Part shown: positions 22,125-33,191 of the stretch, piece after piece
How positions within the stretch are numbered: the stretch's first letter is position 1
How the letters are laid out: the number at the start of each line of letters is the position of its first letter
Origin: Lantana camara
Taxonomy: Eukaryota > Streptophyta > Magnoliopsida > Lamiales > Verbenaceae
NCBI GenBank assembly: GCA_037501455.1
Contig: CM074862.1
Span: 84,901,501 to 84,965,500 of the forward strand
Reading direction: 5' to 3'
Length of the DNA: 64,000 nt
Notes under the pieces: model-generated
Databases searched by the model: none
What the model was told of the DNA's origin: nothing
What the model saw: the letters and a program-made list of their open reading frames with translations, nothing else
Program-made: the position numbers and the translations under genes

Positions 22125-25100
22125 CTATGAGGGCCCAGAGAGGTTGGACCCAATCTGAGTAGTTTTATCCTTGTTCCCTGGCTCCAACTCAATAGTAGGG
22201 AACTTCTCCGAGGGCTCGATTCTCATTTCTGGGCGAGGTAGTTCAAGCGCCCTCTTTTTTCCTATCAAGCGCCCATCATTATGGGGCTCGTCCCCCTCAC
22301 GCTCGTCTCCCTCTGAGGAAGATTCTTCGACCGTCCCTGGCGGAGCATTTTCGAGGGAGTTTTTGGCGCTGGGATCCTTCTTCTTGTTCTTTTTCTTGTA
22401 TAACTTGGCCCTTTTGCGTATTGGGCCATCCTCATCCAGGTTGGGAAAGTCAACAGACTTCTTAGTAGATCCGATTTGGTAGGTTTTCTCTGTCTTAGAC
22501 TTTCTGAGGGACAACATGTAGCATTCCCAAGCCTCACGCACGTTGCACAACACTTCTTCAACGCCCTCGGGGGTGGGGAACTTGATCTTCTGGTGGTAGG
22601 TGGAGATGATGGCTTTAAAATCAACGAGAGTTGGGAGCCTAATTATGATGTTATATGGAATGTCAATCTCTACTACAGCATATGTAATCACAAGCGTTTT
22701 GCGCTGAGGGGCTCGGCCAAATGAAGTGGCTAAGCGAATTTGCCCTCGTGGGGCAACCTCAGACCCTCCAAAGCTAATGAGAGCTGTTTTGAGAGGTTCG
22801 AGAGGGAGGTTGGCATTCATCTTTAAGAAGGTGGAGTAAGGCAAAACATTAACAGAGCTTCCACTATCCACCAACACCCTCTTTACAACGTGGTTATGGA
22901 CGTCCATGCTAACCACCATGGGGCAGTCAGAGGTTTCACCGTCCCCATGGGGTGTTACAATGTGCTCTAAGTCCCTATCATTAAAGCCTATTACAACATT
23001 TTCTTTCGAACGTTGATCATTTGCCCCTCGAATGGCGTAAACAAATTTGGGTTTTGAAGGGCGTTGGTCGTAACTCCGGACGTACCGTTGCCTTGAAGCG
23101 TTAGATTCTCCGCCAGAAAATCCTCCTGCGATCATGTTGATGACCGCGAAAGGGGTGTTTTCTTGCTCGGAAGCCTTTCCTTTACCCCGATGGCTACTCT
23201 CTGTGGGGCCTTGCCTCCGCGGGCTTCTAGAGCGCGATGGGCTCCTTCTTCTTTCCCCAGTGCGCTCATTACAGCGCTTGTCATAGCGCTCCAACACCCT
23301 GATAAATTCTTTCAGGTGGCCCCCAGCAATGAGTCTTTGAATTTCCGCCTCCAGCTGGCGGCATTCATCCGTATCATGCCCCTTCTGCTTGTGGAAAGCA
23401 CAATATTTGCTCGAGCGTCTCAAGGCCTCCGTCTCCCTCATCTTTATGGGCCTTTTGAAGAGTTTTTTATCAGAGAGGTTATAGACTTCTGAGTTTGGCT
23501 TGGTGAGCGAGATGCGCTCGAAACGTCCAGGGGGAGGGGGCGATCTCTTGTGTTCCGGGTGACGCTCCTTTTTTATAACAACCTCCCGGCCCCGCTCTTG
23601 GGGGCGCTCGTTTCTTGCTGGGCTATGATGTCGGGGACCATTCGTCCCATACATATCTTCGAGAGCGAAAAAGGGCTCGGCAACCTCTCTTAAGGCCATG
23701 AGTGTTCCAGGCCTTCTTTCCACAATAGCATCAGTGAATTTCTGGCTCACGTACTGTTTGTGATCCAAAGCCTGAAAGGGCACTGGGATCAAGAAATCCA
23801 TGGACGGCCTTTCTACCTGTAGGATCTCCTTGTTGAAACGAGCGAAGAGACTCATTCTTGCCTTGCACCACGTTGTAGAGGGCAGTAGGCGCAGTGACCG
23901 GGGCCTTCAGAGAATTGAAGTGGTTGAGGAAAGCATCGGCCAACTCTTTGTATGAGTGTATGGAGTGCGGCGGCAGTCGCTTATACCACTCTTGAGCCAT
24001 TCCTGCCAGGGATGTGACTAAGCCCTTGGCCCAGTAGTTGCTTGAGTGCTCATAGAGATGCATCAAGTGCAGAAAGTGATCTAAGTGTTTAGCTGGATCA
24101 GTTGTTCCATCATAACGATTGATGGAGGTGGGAATCTTGGCCATCCCTGCTTGGGCCATCAAGACTTCTTCTACGAGGGGGGAGCCCCTCGCCAGCGGAT
24201 GATAATCATATGTGCAGAAGTTCTCCTCCTGTTCTTTACGGTGGGGGACTTGCAATTGGCGGTCCTTGCGACGAGCGTCTCTGGCGTCGGCTCGTTCATC
24301 CCTGCTAGGGGAGATCTGAGACCGCGCTCGAGAGAGCTGTCCGACCATGTCCTTTAAACCCTGCAGTTGGTCTTGCACAGCCGCGAGGATATTAGGATTT
24401 GCATCCCCGTCCCTGTCCACTTGTTTGGCGGCACGGGAGGCCCTCCTGGAGGCATGAGAGTCCCCTTCATTCTCGTTGACCCTCTCCGTGGGCTCCCTAT
24501 TCCTGTCCACAGGGGGACGCTCGTTGTCGCCCTGACGAGGCGTCTCTCCGGTGGTGCCCTTAGTACGGCTTGGGCCTCCCTGATCGGGTACGTTTGCAAT
24601 CCTCCCAGCGGGGCGGCTACTTGAGTGGCCTGCCCAGAGGGGAAGTACATGGAATGAAACCTCTCCCATGCCCCCTGGGCCGCCTGAATCTCACATTGGG
24701 CGTAAAGAGCCCTCAGCTGCTGAGAAGTTAAAGGGGGTAGTTCCACCCCTTCAATCTCCCTTGGGATTACCACCGGGAGTTGGATTTGGCCAGCATGATA
24801 GGGCTAGACTGGCGGCATCATGATAGTGGGAGTGAGTGTATAACCAGGTGGTGGCACCATGTAACTCTGACCTCCCGGGTTTGCGGGGGTATGTGCCCAT
24901 TGAGCCTGGGGAGGTTGTGGAAGAGCGGGAAAAGAGGCTCCTCCGGCGGTGCCGGAAACTGGTGGCGCTGGTGGAGGAATTGAAGACTCTGTCTGCGGCG
25001 TCACTCCTATGGCGGGGGGTGCTCCACCTACAGCGATGGAAGGAGGCAGGGCTCCGCCAGCGGAGGTGGAAGGAATAGTGGTATTGACATCATGAGGGGT

Positions 25101-25142
25101 GTTATCTCCTCCTCCTGCAACTCCGGATCTCGTAGCAACCAT
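22125..25142 (-). pseudogene. Tat-element gag-protease (frameshifted)
   Basis: The start is taken as the ATG at 25142 (MVATRSGVAGGG), after a leader. The N-terminal third is Pro/Ala-rich. A TAG interrupts the frame at 24804-24806. Frame changes occur near 24610 and near 23850; the second looks like a short deletion between CGCTC repeats. The gag body includes INRYDGTTDPAKHLDHFLHL and a region of AQEWYKRLPPHSIHSYKEL, typical of the Ty3 gag family. A zinc-knuckle-like region (YCAFHKQKGHDTDECRQL, near 23400) and the aspartic protease (VLVDSGSSVNVLPY, near 22870) follow. It ends with the TAG at 22125-22127, with pol continuing in the same frame. The protein would form the particle and cleave the polyprotein. 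Confidence 0.88.
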
Positions 25143-25202
25143 AGCTGTAAAGATTATAGGTGTTTGCTTTTCTACTAGCAGAAAGAAAGAAAGAAGTTGA
25201 AA

Positions 25203-25230
25203 GCTGGTTTCCCACAGACGGCGCAAAAAA
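25203..25230 (-). other. Primer-binding region of the Tat element
   Basis: On the minus strand TTTTTTGCGCCGTCTGTGGGAA starts right after the LTR end. GCGCCGTCTGTGGG is the kind of site seen in Tat elements; I do not assign the tRNA. Confidence 0.6.
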
Positions 25231-26063
25231 TGATGGGTTCTGAATATGGGTCACAGAGTCCGATCACTTTAGAATTTATTTTGAGTGAGGAAACCACTGG
25301 AAGTTCGCCGGAAAAGTTGAGGGTTCTACCTGCTAGGACAAACACAAAGGCAAAGTCAGAAGGCCAAGCTGGGGGGAATTGGGGGTGATTCCCAATTTGG
25401 CTCTCCGACGCTCAAGTCAGATGGTGATCCGAAAGAGAAAGTGTAAGCTAAGTGCGAATTTGCAGAAATGGAGGTTGCTTACAGTGAAGGAGATGAAGAC
25501 TCCTATTTATAGTTGAGGGTCAGGGATACTTTGGTCATTTGCCGCGTGTGGTCCTGACCGAATGTTGCCCTAACACGTGGCGCTGTAAGAGAGAAACCTA
25601 GGAGGAATCTTCTGCAAAAGCTGCTGAAAGTTAGTGTGGGCAACAGTGGCAGGTGCGCGGGCATGTACGGTGTGTCAGAGAGCCGTTTGGTGGAGTTGGT
25701 AACGAGGGCTTGAGAGCGCGCTCGTGTCAACTAAAGCCTTGGTGGCCAAGGAACCCGTGAGGGGATGTAGGCCAAGGCTTGTGTAGCGAATTGGAGAGGA
25801 AGCCTCTCTGAGGTAATATAGCGCTCGAAGAGGGCTCCCTTGACTAATTGGAACGTTAGACATATAGTGTGAAAGGCGCTCGTGAGAGCGGTAACATTGA
25901 CCACGTGTGAATGTGGCAGAGACGGCACGTGTTCTTGGAGGACACTGACGCTCGAGGGTTTTTAGCGCTCGTGTATGACAACCGTAATTACAGGAGGACA
26001 GGTGTCGTCATCTGGGAGGTGCCACGTGCCCAATCATGGGGCGAGCGTATTTTGTCCTCATCA
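25231..26063 (-). repeat. 5' LTR of the Tat element, with TATA box
   Basis: The TATA box ACTATAAATAGG (minus strand, 25513-25502) would place RNA start near 25470, leaving about 240 bp of R and U5 before the primer site. Upstream U3 holds several CACGTG-type G-boxes (for example near 25902, 25926 and 26023), possible bZIP/bHLH sites. Confidence 0.9.
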
Positions 26064-26765
26064 ATATACATATATATATTGTTTATCTTATATTTAAATA
26101 TATTCGTGTAGTTATAAATAATCTAAATAAAAGATATATAACAATTTTGTTTTTAGTTTGTGCTAGATTATTCTCTAAATAGATGCGTGTTATAATATAC
26201 ATAGTTAATATAATGTATGTAATGTACATTATGATAACAAATAAATTCACTTGAGAAATTAATTATAATATAGATCAGAAGTTAACTATTAAATTGATGG
26301 CATACTATTAATTATTTGAGTATATTTGCATGCTAAATTTAAAGATAAACTTTTAAAAAGCTACACATACAAAAATATTTATATGAAATCTCTCTTTCAA
26401 ATCACGTGAAATAAGTAAAAGTTCAAATTATAGAAATATCAAAATAAAGAAACAATCAAAATATTTGAAACTATATTACTATATAAAAATAATAAATATA
26501 GCAAATAAAATTTTCTCAAATAATTCTAATTTGGAAAAATTATTGATAAATAAATCAATTATTAAAATCTCCATTAATATTTTATGTAATTAAATTATTA
26601 ATACTTTTAATTGTTTAGGAGAATGTGACTCAAAATATTATAAAAAACTTAGTTTACAAGTATTTACACAGTTTGCTTTCTCGTTGCAATTAATGGAAAA
26701 GTAGAAGTTACCAATAGAAGATTGTTAATGGAAAGAAAAATAGCTATAATTATGGAGAAGAAGAA
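26064..26765. other. AT-rich spacer with a dispersed-repeat relative of 7737-7990
   Basis: About 26358-26495 (CTACACATACAAAAATATTT ... AAAGAAACAATCAAAATAT ... TTGAAACTA) is a diverged copy of the segment at 7737-7990. No gene is seen. Confidence 0.6.
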
Positions 26766-26889
26766 GGGGCAATTTTTGAAAACTCCCCATGGGTTTGAAA
26801 ACTTCCTTTTAGCTCCCCATTTTCAAATACATCATTTGAGATTTTAGATACGCGATTTTAGGATTTAGATACGCAATTCTGGGATTTAG
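26766..26889. mobile_element. Foldback MITE, left half (split by the LARD element)
   Basis: The left end GGGGCAATTTTTGAAAACTCCCC... is the inverted complement of the right end at about 37088-37153, with a shared inner block CCTTTTAGCTCCCCATTTTCAAA. The inverted repeats are about 65 bp. The rest consists of short repeats of GATTTAGATACGCGATT. The LARD element has cut it in two. Confidence 0.75.
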
Positions 26890-29800
26890 TGTAACGCCCC
26901 CGTTTTTCAGTTTAAGTAATGTGACGTATTTGTTTAAAAATTGCGCAAATTAAGTATTTAATTATATGATTAATTGTTTATAAGTGTTTTTATTTGATTT
27001 AAAACCGTAAACTTTTGTTATTTAATTTAATTAATATGGAATTTAAGTTTAGTAATTTATTTATAACAATATGAATTCGTTCATGCGCTTGAGTGTTTTA
27101 TTTCTACTTCGTTCTTATATGAAATGATACTGGATTGGCGTGAAAATTTAACATGTCGTAAATATGTGTGTTATGAACGTGCCTATGTGCTCGGTTTATG
27201 TTTTCGGATTCAATTGACGTGTTTATGAATTTATTTTGATTTTTGGAACCAAGTCGGGGGCTAACGAGCAATTAGCGCACCCTTGGTTCCGTGCGTGATA
27301 TCTTGAGCTCGGGAATTCGGATTCGAATTCCGTCAACTCCGTTGCCTTCGTATCGACGATTCGGAGACAATGGAAGAAGCCTCATACCTTTTTGAGATCA
27401 TTAAGACCTCCAAAATCCAACCGTAACGGACAACTCGTGCAAGAAGAGCTCTTATGTTGACTAGTCTTCATGGTGGGACCCCATAACCCCTCTTAACTTA
27501 ACCACACCTTAACCATGACTTATCTACCATGGGTTAACCCTTTCTCCTACCCTTTTAGCTGCAAAAACCGAGCCAAAATATCTCCTCTCATTCTGCAACT
27601 GATCGAGAGAAGGGAGAAGAGAAGAAGGAGAGAAACCCTTGGCCATTCTTTGTGATTTTGAGCTCAAATCACCATCTTCCTTCACCAAAACTTCAAGGTA
27701 TGAATATTTATGTCTTCTCTACTCAATTATGTTTGATTTCATCTATTTAAAACATGATTTGGATCAGATTTGATTAGGGTTTGAATTATGAGATTAGTAT
27801 GAACTTTTAGGGATTTTTGTCCTAGTGACCTATTTACTTGTGTGGCTGAATTCCTTGCTTAAACATGATCATATGAACTTGGTTCTTGGCTTATTTCTTT
27901 CCTAATTGATAGTATATGATGTTAGGAGGATTTCTTCTCTTGCTTCTTTTATAAAATTTTGAGTTATGGAGCTCCAAACTTGGTGATCAAACTATTTTCC
28001 CCTGTTTTCGAACTGCTGTGTGAAATTTGGTGTTGTTGCATGATCATATGGCCTCCATTTCGTGTGAAAATGCATGGAGTTGATGTACACTTATTGTTAT
28101 ATATGTTAGCATTCATGTTTCAAGTATTTGGATCCATTTGAAGCCTCAAAACCGAAATACATGGCCTGTTTCTATGCATGCACCATGACAGATTTGTTGC
28201 TGTTGTGTTTGGTAAGTTGTTGGTCATCCTAATGTGCTTTAAATTGTACCATTTTGCATATATATGATGTATATTAGTTGTTTGGTATGTTAGCATGCAT
28301 TCCCCAAAGTTTCAGATCCAAATTCAAGCCCTAAGTACTTGATCAAGGCATGATAGAATCATTAGGGCTCATATGTCAGATTGTAGCGACCCAGTTTTGT
28401 TTCACGGTTTAGATGATCTTAACGTGTGATTTAGCTTTTTCACTCTAAATGAAAAATGTTCATAACATGCCAAATATGTTGTATATGAAGTTTCAGAGCA
28501 TTTGGAGTTCATTTGGTATGCCTTTGGATTGAGTTTGTTTGAGTTCAGTTTTGCCAGACAAATTTCAAAGGGGATTAAGTTCTGTACCGTGACACCCCCG
28601 TGTCTCATTTACTCATAAGAGGGAGACACGGGCGTGTCACACTCTCTGGGCAGCTCTGTACTGAGCCACGCCCGTGGCTCAGTTGGGCAAGGGTTGGTGA
28701 CACCCCCGTGTCACTTCCCATGTGCAGTCCGTGTTGCTTCCTTTTTGGTTTTTGATTTGTTTCCCATCCTTAATGACTTTATCTCCCTTTATGTTGAACT
28801 ATGAACTTGTTGTACTATGTGTTAGGAGTATTTTGGTTTAATTTCATGGCATTTGAATGTGCTATAGGCATGCTTTTACTTAATGCCGGTTATGGGTGTT
28901 TATGTGTCGTTTATGAATCGCCTCGCTTATTTTCTATATCTTATCACTTCTTCTTGTTGCCCAACCTTGAATATATGCTATGTTATGTAATATGAAGTAT
29001 ATGGTAACATTATGGACGAGCTTGAACATGTTCTGTGCCCTTATTTGGATTCTTGAATTATTGGATTGGAAGTATGAATTGAAGGATCTATGATTGAACA
29101 AGTGAATGAATTGGTTATATGATTTTCATGACTTAATATGATCTTTATGCCTTCATATCATGCTTGAGCATTGCCGTGCGTCTTTGTGGCGGTGCTTAGA
29201 GTCTGAGTCTTGTGTTCTGTGTGTGTTCAGTCGTTCAGGGTTTCTTCAGGGAGTGTCTGTCAGTTGTTTGGGATCCAGTGGGACGTCTTGGCTTGTGTTT
29301 TTCGTTCTCGTCGGTGTAAGGTGAGGTTTTAGCATTTTTGTTTTAGTTAAAGCGACCTACAACCCTATATGCTAGTTTTCAAGCCCGCATGCGAATATAT
29401 ACTATATGTATATTAAATATGTGTCTTACGGTATGTTATGAATTTTGTTAATTCGATTTGATATGAATTCTTCTGAAATTATACGTATGGGCGTATATAA
29501 GCTTAAAATGTTTTGCAACGAGGCTATGCTCCAAACCGTGTGTCTTCATACCAGCTGCGGATTAGGATGACACGGAGAGGTACGTTTATAGCATATGCTA
29601 AGTTGCAAGGTATGGTATGCTCCGATAAGGTACGTAAGTATGATTTTGATACGATATGATAAGTTTGCTCTGTAGCGAGTTATGATATGCTCTGTTTTGA
29701 TATGTTGGGCCCCGAGACGTGGATAAGGGGGACCCGGGACGACCATGGGGTCGCCGGTTATGACCCCGCGCCCGTTCTCATTTGAGATATTCACGTGCGA

Positions 29801-30683
29801 CTCTTGGAGGTTGGGAAGGCGTGGTATCTTGAGCCCTCGGTGGATAACCGGGGAAGGCACAACGTGGATTAGCTACCCCGTGTGTTTTTGGTAATGTAGG
29901 TGTTAGGGTTTGATTCCCGATACACCATGGATGTTGGGTGGAGGTGATTTGAGTTCGATTTTATGTTATGTTTGATGGAGTAAGGGATAGTCCGTTCTCG
30001 CCGGACTTATGTTTATGTTATGTTTGATAGATTATGGATCGAGATAGGTTTTCCTTTTAATTATATGAATAAGTATCAGTAAACGTTTGTGTTTAAAAAT
30101 GGTTTTGGTATGCAAAACCCTAGTCCCGGTTCATAATCTTTCTTTTGATACGTGCTTTGCTCTATACGTATATATGTGTTGGTGTGTGTTCAGCCCCCTC
30201 GCTCAGTCAGTGGACTGACCCTCGCCCCACCTTTGTTTTCAGTCTGCAGGTTCAGGTTCTTGGAGTTCGAGCTAGGCGGCTTTGAGTCTGGTCTGTCGAG
30301 TCTGTGTCGGTCCGTTTGATTTTGCTAAGTATTTTTGTTCTGATTTATTTATGAAAATGATGTATATAGTATGTTCTGTACAAGATGATACTTATGCTTG
30401 GATTACATGAATTTTCGGGACAGGTTAGGACAGGGCTTGGATTAGTTGAACCCGTTTCTGTATTTTGTTGATTAAAGTTTTTGTTAGTTCATATTTTTGA
30501 TTCGCTTCCGCGTACAGGTTTTGCATATTTTACTTGCACGGGGTTTAGGTACCGCCTAGCTTAGGTTGGATTTTCGTATGTCACCCGTTCGCTATGACTT
30601 GGTGCGTGTGCGGACGTTCCATTTCGTACCACGTGTCGGGTCATAGTGCGGGGGTGTGGTGCCCCACCGCTTGGGGTGCTACA
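26890..30683 (+). repeat. 5' LTR of the LARD-like element
   Basis: Contains a gene-like leader: a GA-rich stretch at about 27600-27640, then CTTCACCAAAACTTCAAG/GTATGA (about 27698), an excellent 5' splice site. A good 3' splice site (TTTTCAGTCTGCAG/GTTCAG) lies near 30249. The small ORFs in it (for example 27959-28141 and 28801-28995) have no recognisable homology and are identical in the other LTR only because the LTRs are identical. Confidence 0.92.
28588..28714. repeat. Cluster of four CACG-palindromes in the LARD 5' LTR
   Basis: GTGACACCCCCGTGTCTC, GGAGACACGGGCGTGTCAC, CTGAGCCACGCCCGTGGCTC and GTGACACCCCCGTGTCAC occur within 127 bp. The same cluster is in the 3' LTR at 34891-35017. Related clusters occur in the Athila element at 57826-58114 and 61874-62040. 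Confidence 0.85.
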
Positions 30684-30690
30684 TCTGAAG

Positions 30691-30706
30691 TGGTATCAGA
30701 GCCCGG
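30691..30706 (+). other. Primer-binding site of the LARD-like element
   Basis: TGGTATCAGAGCCCGG, matching initiator Met-tRNA, starts seven bases after the LTR end. Confidence 0.9.
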
Positions 30707-32971
30707 TTGCAAAACCGGTGTTCTTGAGTCGTGTCGGAGTCAGTTTAAGTCGAACGGCATAGGGACTATGTGATATTATGTGCATTGCATCGATGTTGAA
30801 TTTGGAATTTGGTTTCCTTAAGAATTTCGTTGAATTACTTGTTGCATTTTTCTATGGATTCTTGTCTTTCGTATTGAATATGTGTCATGAGCATGCACTA
30901 ATCGCATGCATCTACTCTTGAAGTAAGCTATGATCTATAGGTTATGGAGATAATATCAAACCACGGCCAAGTTCTACGACAAGGAAGATCGATTGCGAAC
31001 CTCTCTGAGACACGGAAGATGGCCAGGATACTCTGGGAAGAATGTGGAGAATGCTAGATGCGAGACTTCCCAAATAGGGCTAGAGATCAAGGATTAGGCT
31101 TCAGGATGGGAAGATTGAATTTAGAGACGCGATGGCAGAAGGACACTTGGTGAAATGAGGATTGATTGTGGGATGGTTATGATCTAGAAGATTGACCGAT
31201 ATGGCACTGTCACATAAGGTGCCTTGGATTGGATGCACGGGATCTTTCAACCTAAAGAATAAAGTGAACGAACCTTGAAGATATTCTGATTCGGGACTTG
31301 ATCGTTGAAGAGGTATCAATAATTAGGAGAAACTAAGATAAGATGGGTCCGGTAGGAGTGGTACACATGGGGTCGACAAAGAAGGAATTCTGACTAAGCC
31401 TAGGAAATTGAAATCAAGTCTGTCGAAGTTAAGACCGGGAAGAGTTGGACTTGGTTGCTTTGGATTTCGATCATGAAGGGAGACTCATAAATAGTATTCA
31501 CGGGAATCTTGATCAAGGTGTTGATTGGGATTTGAGTTCATTTTCCAAATCCAAGCTGAATTGTCATGTTGTGAGGTTAAATTGGAAGATATGGAGCAAC
31601 AAATGGAAATGTTAAAGAAAGGAAATCATGCGCTCAAATGTAAGCAATTGGAGGTGAATTGAATTCACAAAAGATAGGCACGGGATTTTTGATTAAGGTG
31701 ACAATTAGAAGTAAAGGTCGAATTGTGAGGAGAAGGGTGGATGCTAACTCAGTGGACGTGAAAGATTTAGGGATCAAGAAATTGCAATCTCGGACAGTGG
31801 AAGATACAAGTTGACTTACAAAGAAGCATGAAAGTCTCGAAGACCGTGGGAAAGGCAAGGAATAATTATCAGGTCAAGTGACCTTGGGATCGGAAGAACG
31901 AGGAAAGCTACCGAGCTAATAATAACATCCCACATCGGTGACAGGTTCCAAAGCATTCATAGCACGTGCATCATATTTTGCATTAATTATTTATTCTTTT
32001 GACCTTATGTTTATCCGTGCATTTCTAATTGGTTTCGTTGCGCTAATGTGTTGTATAATCGCTTGATGTAAATGTGACACATGCATTGTCATTTTAACCC
32101 AACATGCATTTTAGTGTTTACTTGATAGGAAGTCCTTTCGCCTCAACTATCAAGTGTCAGTTCAACCGAACCATACCTGATTTAAAGGAAAGGAAGTAAT
32201 GGAGTGTTCGGATCGTATAAGAATAGGAAAGAAGGATTGAGGGAGTTCGACATGAAAGAGCAAAATTTTAAGGGGAAGAGCACGACCGAGAGATAAAATG
32301 GAGCTAGATGCCAAATATAACCTGAAGGGGTCAAAAAGGGAATGAATGGATTTGTTAAGGTAGATCCTAATGACGAATACCCCAAGGTAGGGATCGAATC
32401 GTCAAGATTGTCAGGAGTAGTTATCTTTGAGGGTATTTTAAACTTTGGTATGAGTAAGATAGAAGTTATAGGTCTAACTTCGTGACAGATGATCTAAGGG
32501 CATTCGGGAAGTCAAGCTCGGTTAAATAAAAAGAATGGGATGGTCGAACGAAGATTGGGGGAAATGGTGAAGATTGGAAATAGTACAAGTCAAAAGGGGG
32601 TTTAAGAGTATGGTCCTTAAAAAGGATTGATCAATAGCTTCACCGGGGAACCCTGAAGAGGTCCAAGACAAGCTGGACACTGAGTTACATTCAGGACAGA
32701 TCACATCTTGGACAATGACAATTCACACTTTGAAATTTTGCAACTACGGTGAACGGTACTTATAGCATTCATGATACATGCATTCATGCAAATTTAACTT
32801 TTATAATTCTTATGTTAGGCGCTTTGATGTGTAATGTGTTAAATTACTTGGAATAATTGGAAATCAATATGGGAGATATTTGTTACTTACTTTGGGTGCC
32901 TTACGTGATTTAAATTTGGTTTGCGTGAGTTGCTTGGGAGTATTGGAGACTTCCTTGCTTTATTTTCGGTT
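30707..32971 (+). other. Non-coding interior of the LARD-like element
   Basis: No frame longer than about 75 codons makes sense on either strand and no retroelement motif is visible. Two loosely similar segments (about 31945-32090 and 32740-32860, sharing GCATTCAT...TGCAT and CTTATGTT) hint at an old internal duplication. Confidence 0.75.
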
Positions 32972-33132
32972 AAGAGACGGGGATTCTCTTATTTTTGTTT
33001 GAGAGACGGGGTACTCTCTTTGCTTGCGAGAGACGGGGTTCTCTCATTGTTATTGGAGAGACGGGGTTCTCTCATTGCTGCTTGAGAGACGGGGCTCTCT
33101 CCTTGTTGTTTGTGAGAGACGGGGAATCTCTC
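32972..33132 (+). repeat. Six mini-hairpin repeats (GAGAG-ACGGGG-CTCTC) before the purine tract
   Basis: Six units of about 27-30 bp each contain a small inverted repeat with a constant ACGGGG loop: AAGAGACGGGGATTCTCTT, GAGAGACGGGGTACTCTC, GAGAGACGGGGTTCTCTC (twice), GAGAGACGGGGCTCTCTC, GAGAGACGGGGAATCTCTC. They end about 45 bp before the purine tract. Confidence 0.9.
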
Positions 33133-33177
33133 ATTATTTGATTTCAAGCGTGTTTTGAATCCGAGGACGGATTCTTT

Positions 33178-33191
33178 TAAGGGGGAGAGAT
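33178..33191 (+). other. Polypurine tract of the LARD-like element
   Basis: AAGGGGGAGAGAT directly precedes the TG of the 3' LTR. Confidence 0.85.

Larger units (their letters stand above)
13591..26063 (-). mobile_element. Complete Ty3/gypsy retrotransposon of the Tat lineage (12,473 bp)
   Basis: Two 833-bp LTRs (13591-14423 and 25231-26063), TGAT...ATCA termini, and a 5-bp target duplication ATATA (13586-13590 and 26064-26068) define the element exactly. Transcription is on the minus strand: 5' LTR at 26063-25231, primer site, gag-protease, reverse transcriptase with two RNase H-like regions, integrase, an antisense gene, the purine tract and the 3' LTR. A second RNase H after the usual one and an extra antisense ORF near the 3' LTR are known marks of the Tat lineage. 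The LTRs differ at 15 sites by my count (14 transitions, 1 transversion), about 98.2% identity. The coding part is damaged by four TAG codons, two frame changes in gag, a lost RT catalytic pair and a lost integrase zinc ligand. Confidence 0.92.

Noticed and set aside
22125..22127. Programmed stop read-through between gag and pol
   Set aside because: Possible, but three other TAG codons in the same copy make mutation the simpler reading; kept only as a note.
29546..29860. 104-codon frame present twice (also 35849-36163)
   Set aside because: Duplicate only because both LTRs are nearly identical; no domain, and LTR location makes coding unlikely.
32972..33132. CRISPR-like spaced repeats
   Set aside because: Plant nuclear DNA, short irregular units, no unique spacers, inside a retroelement.
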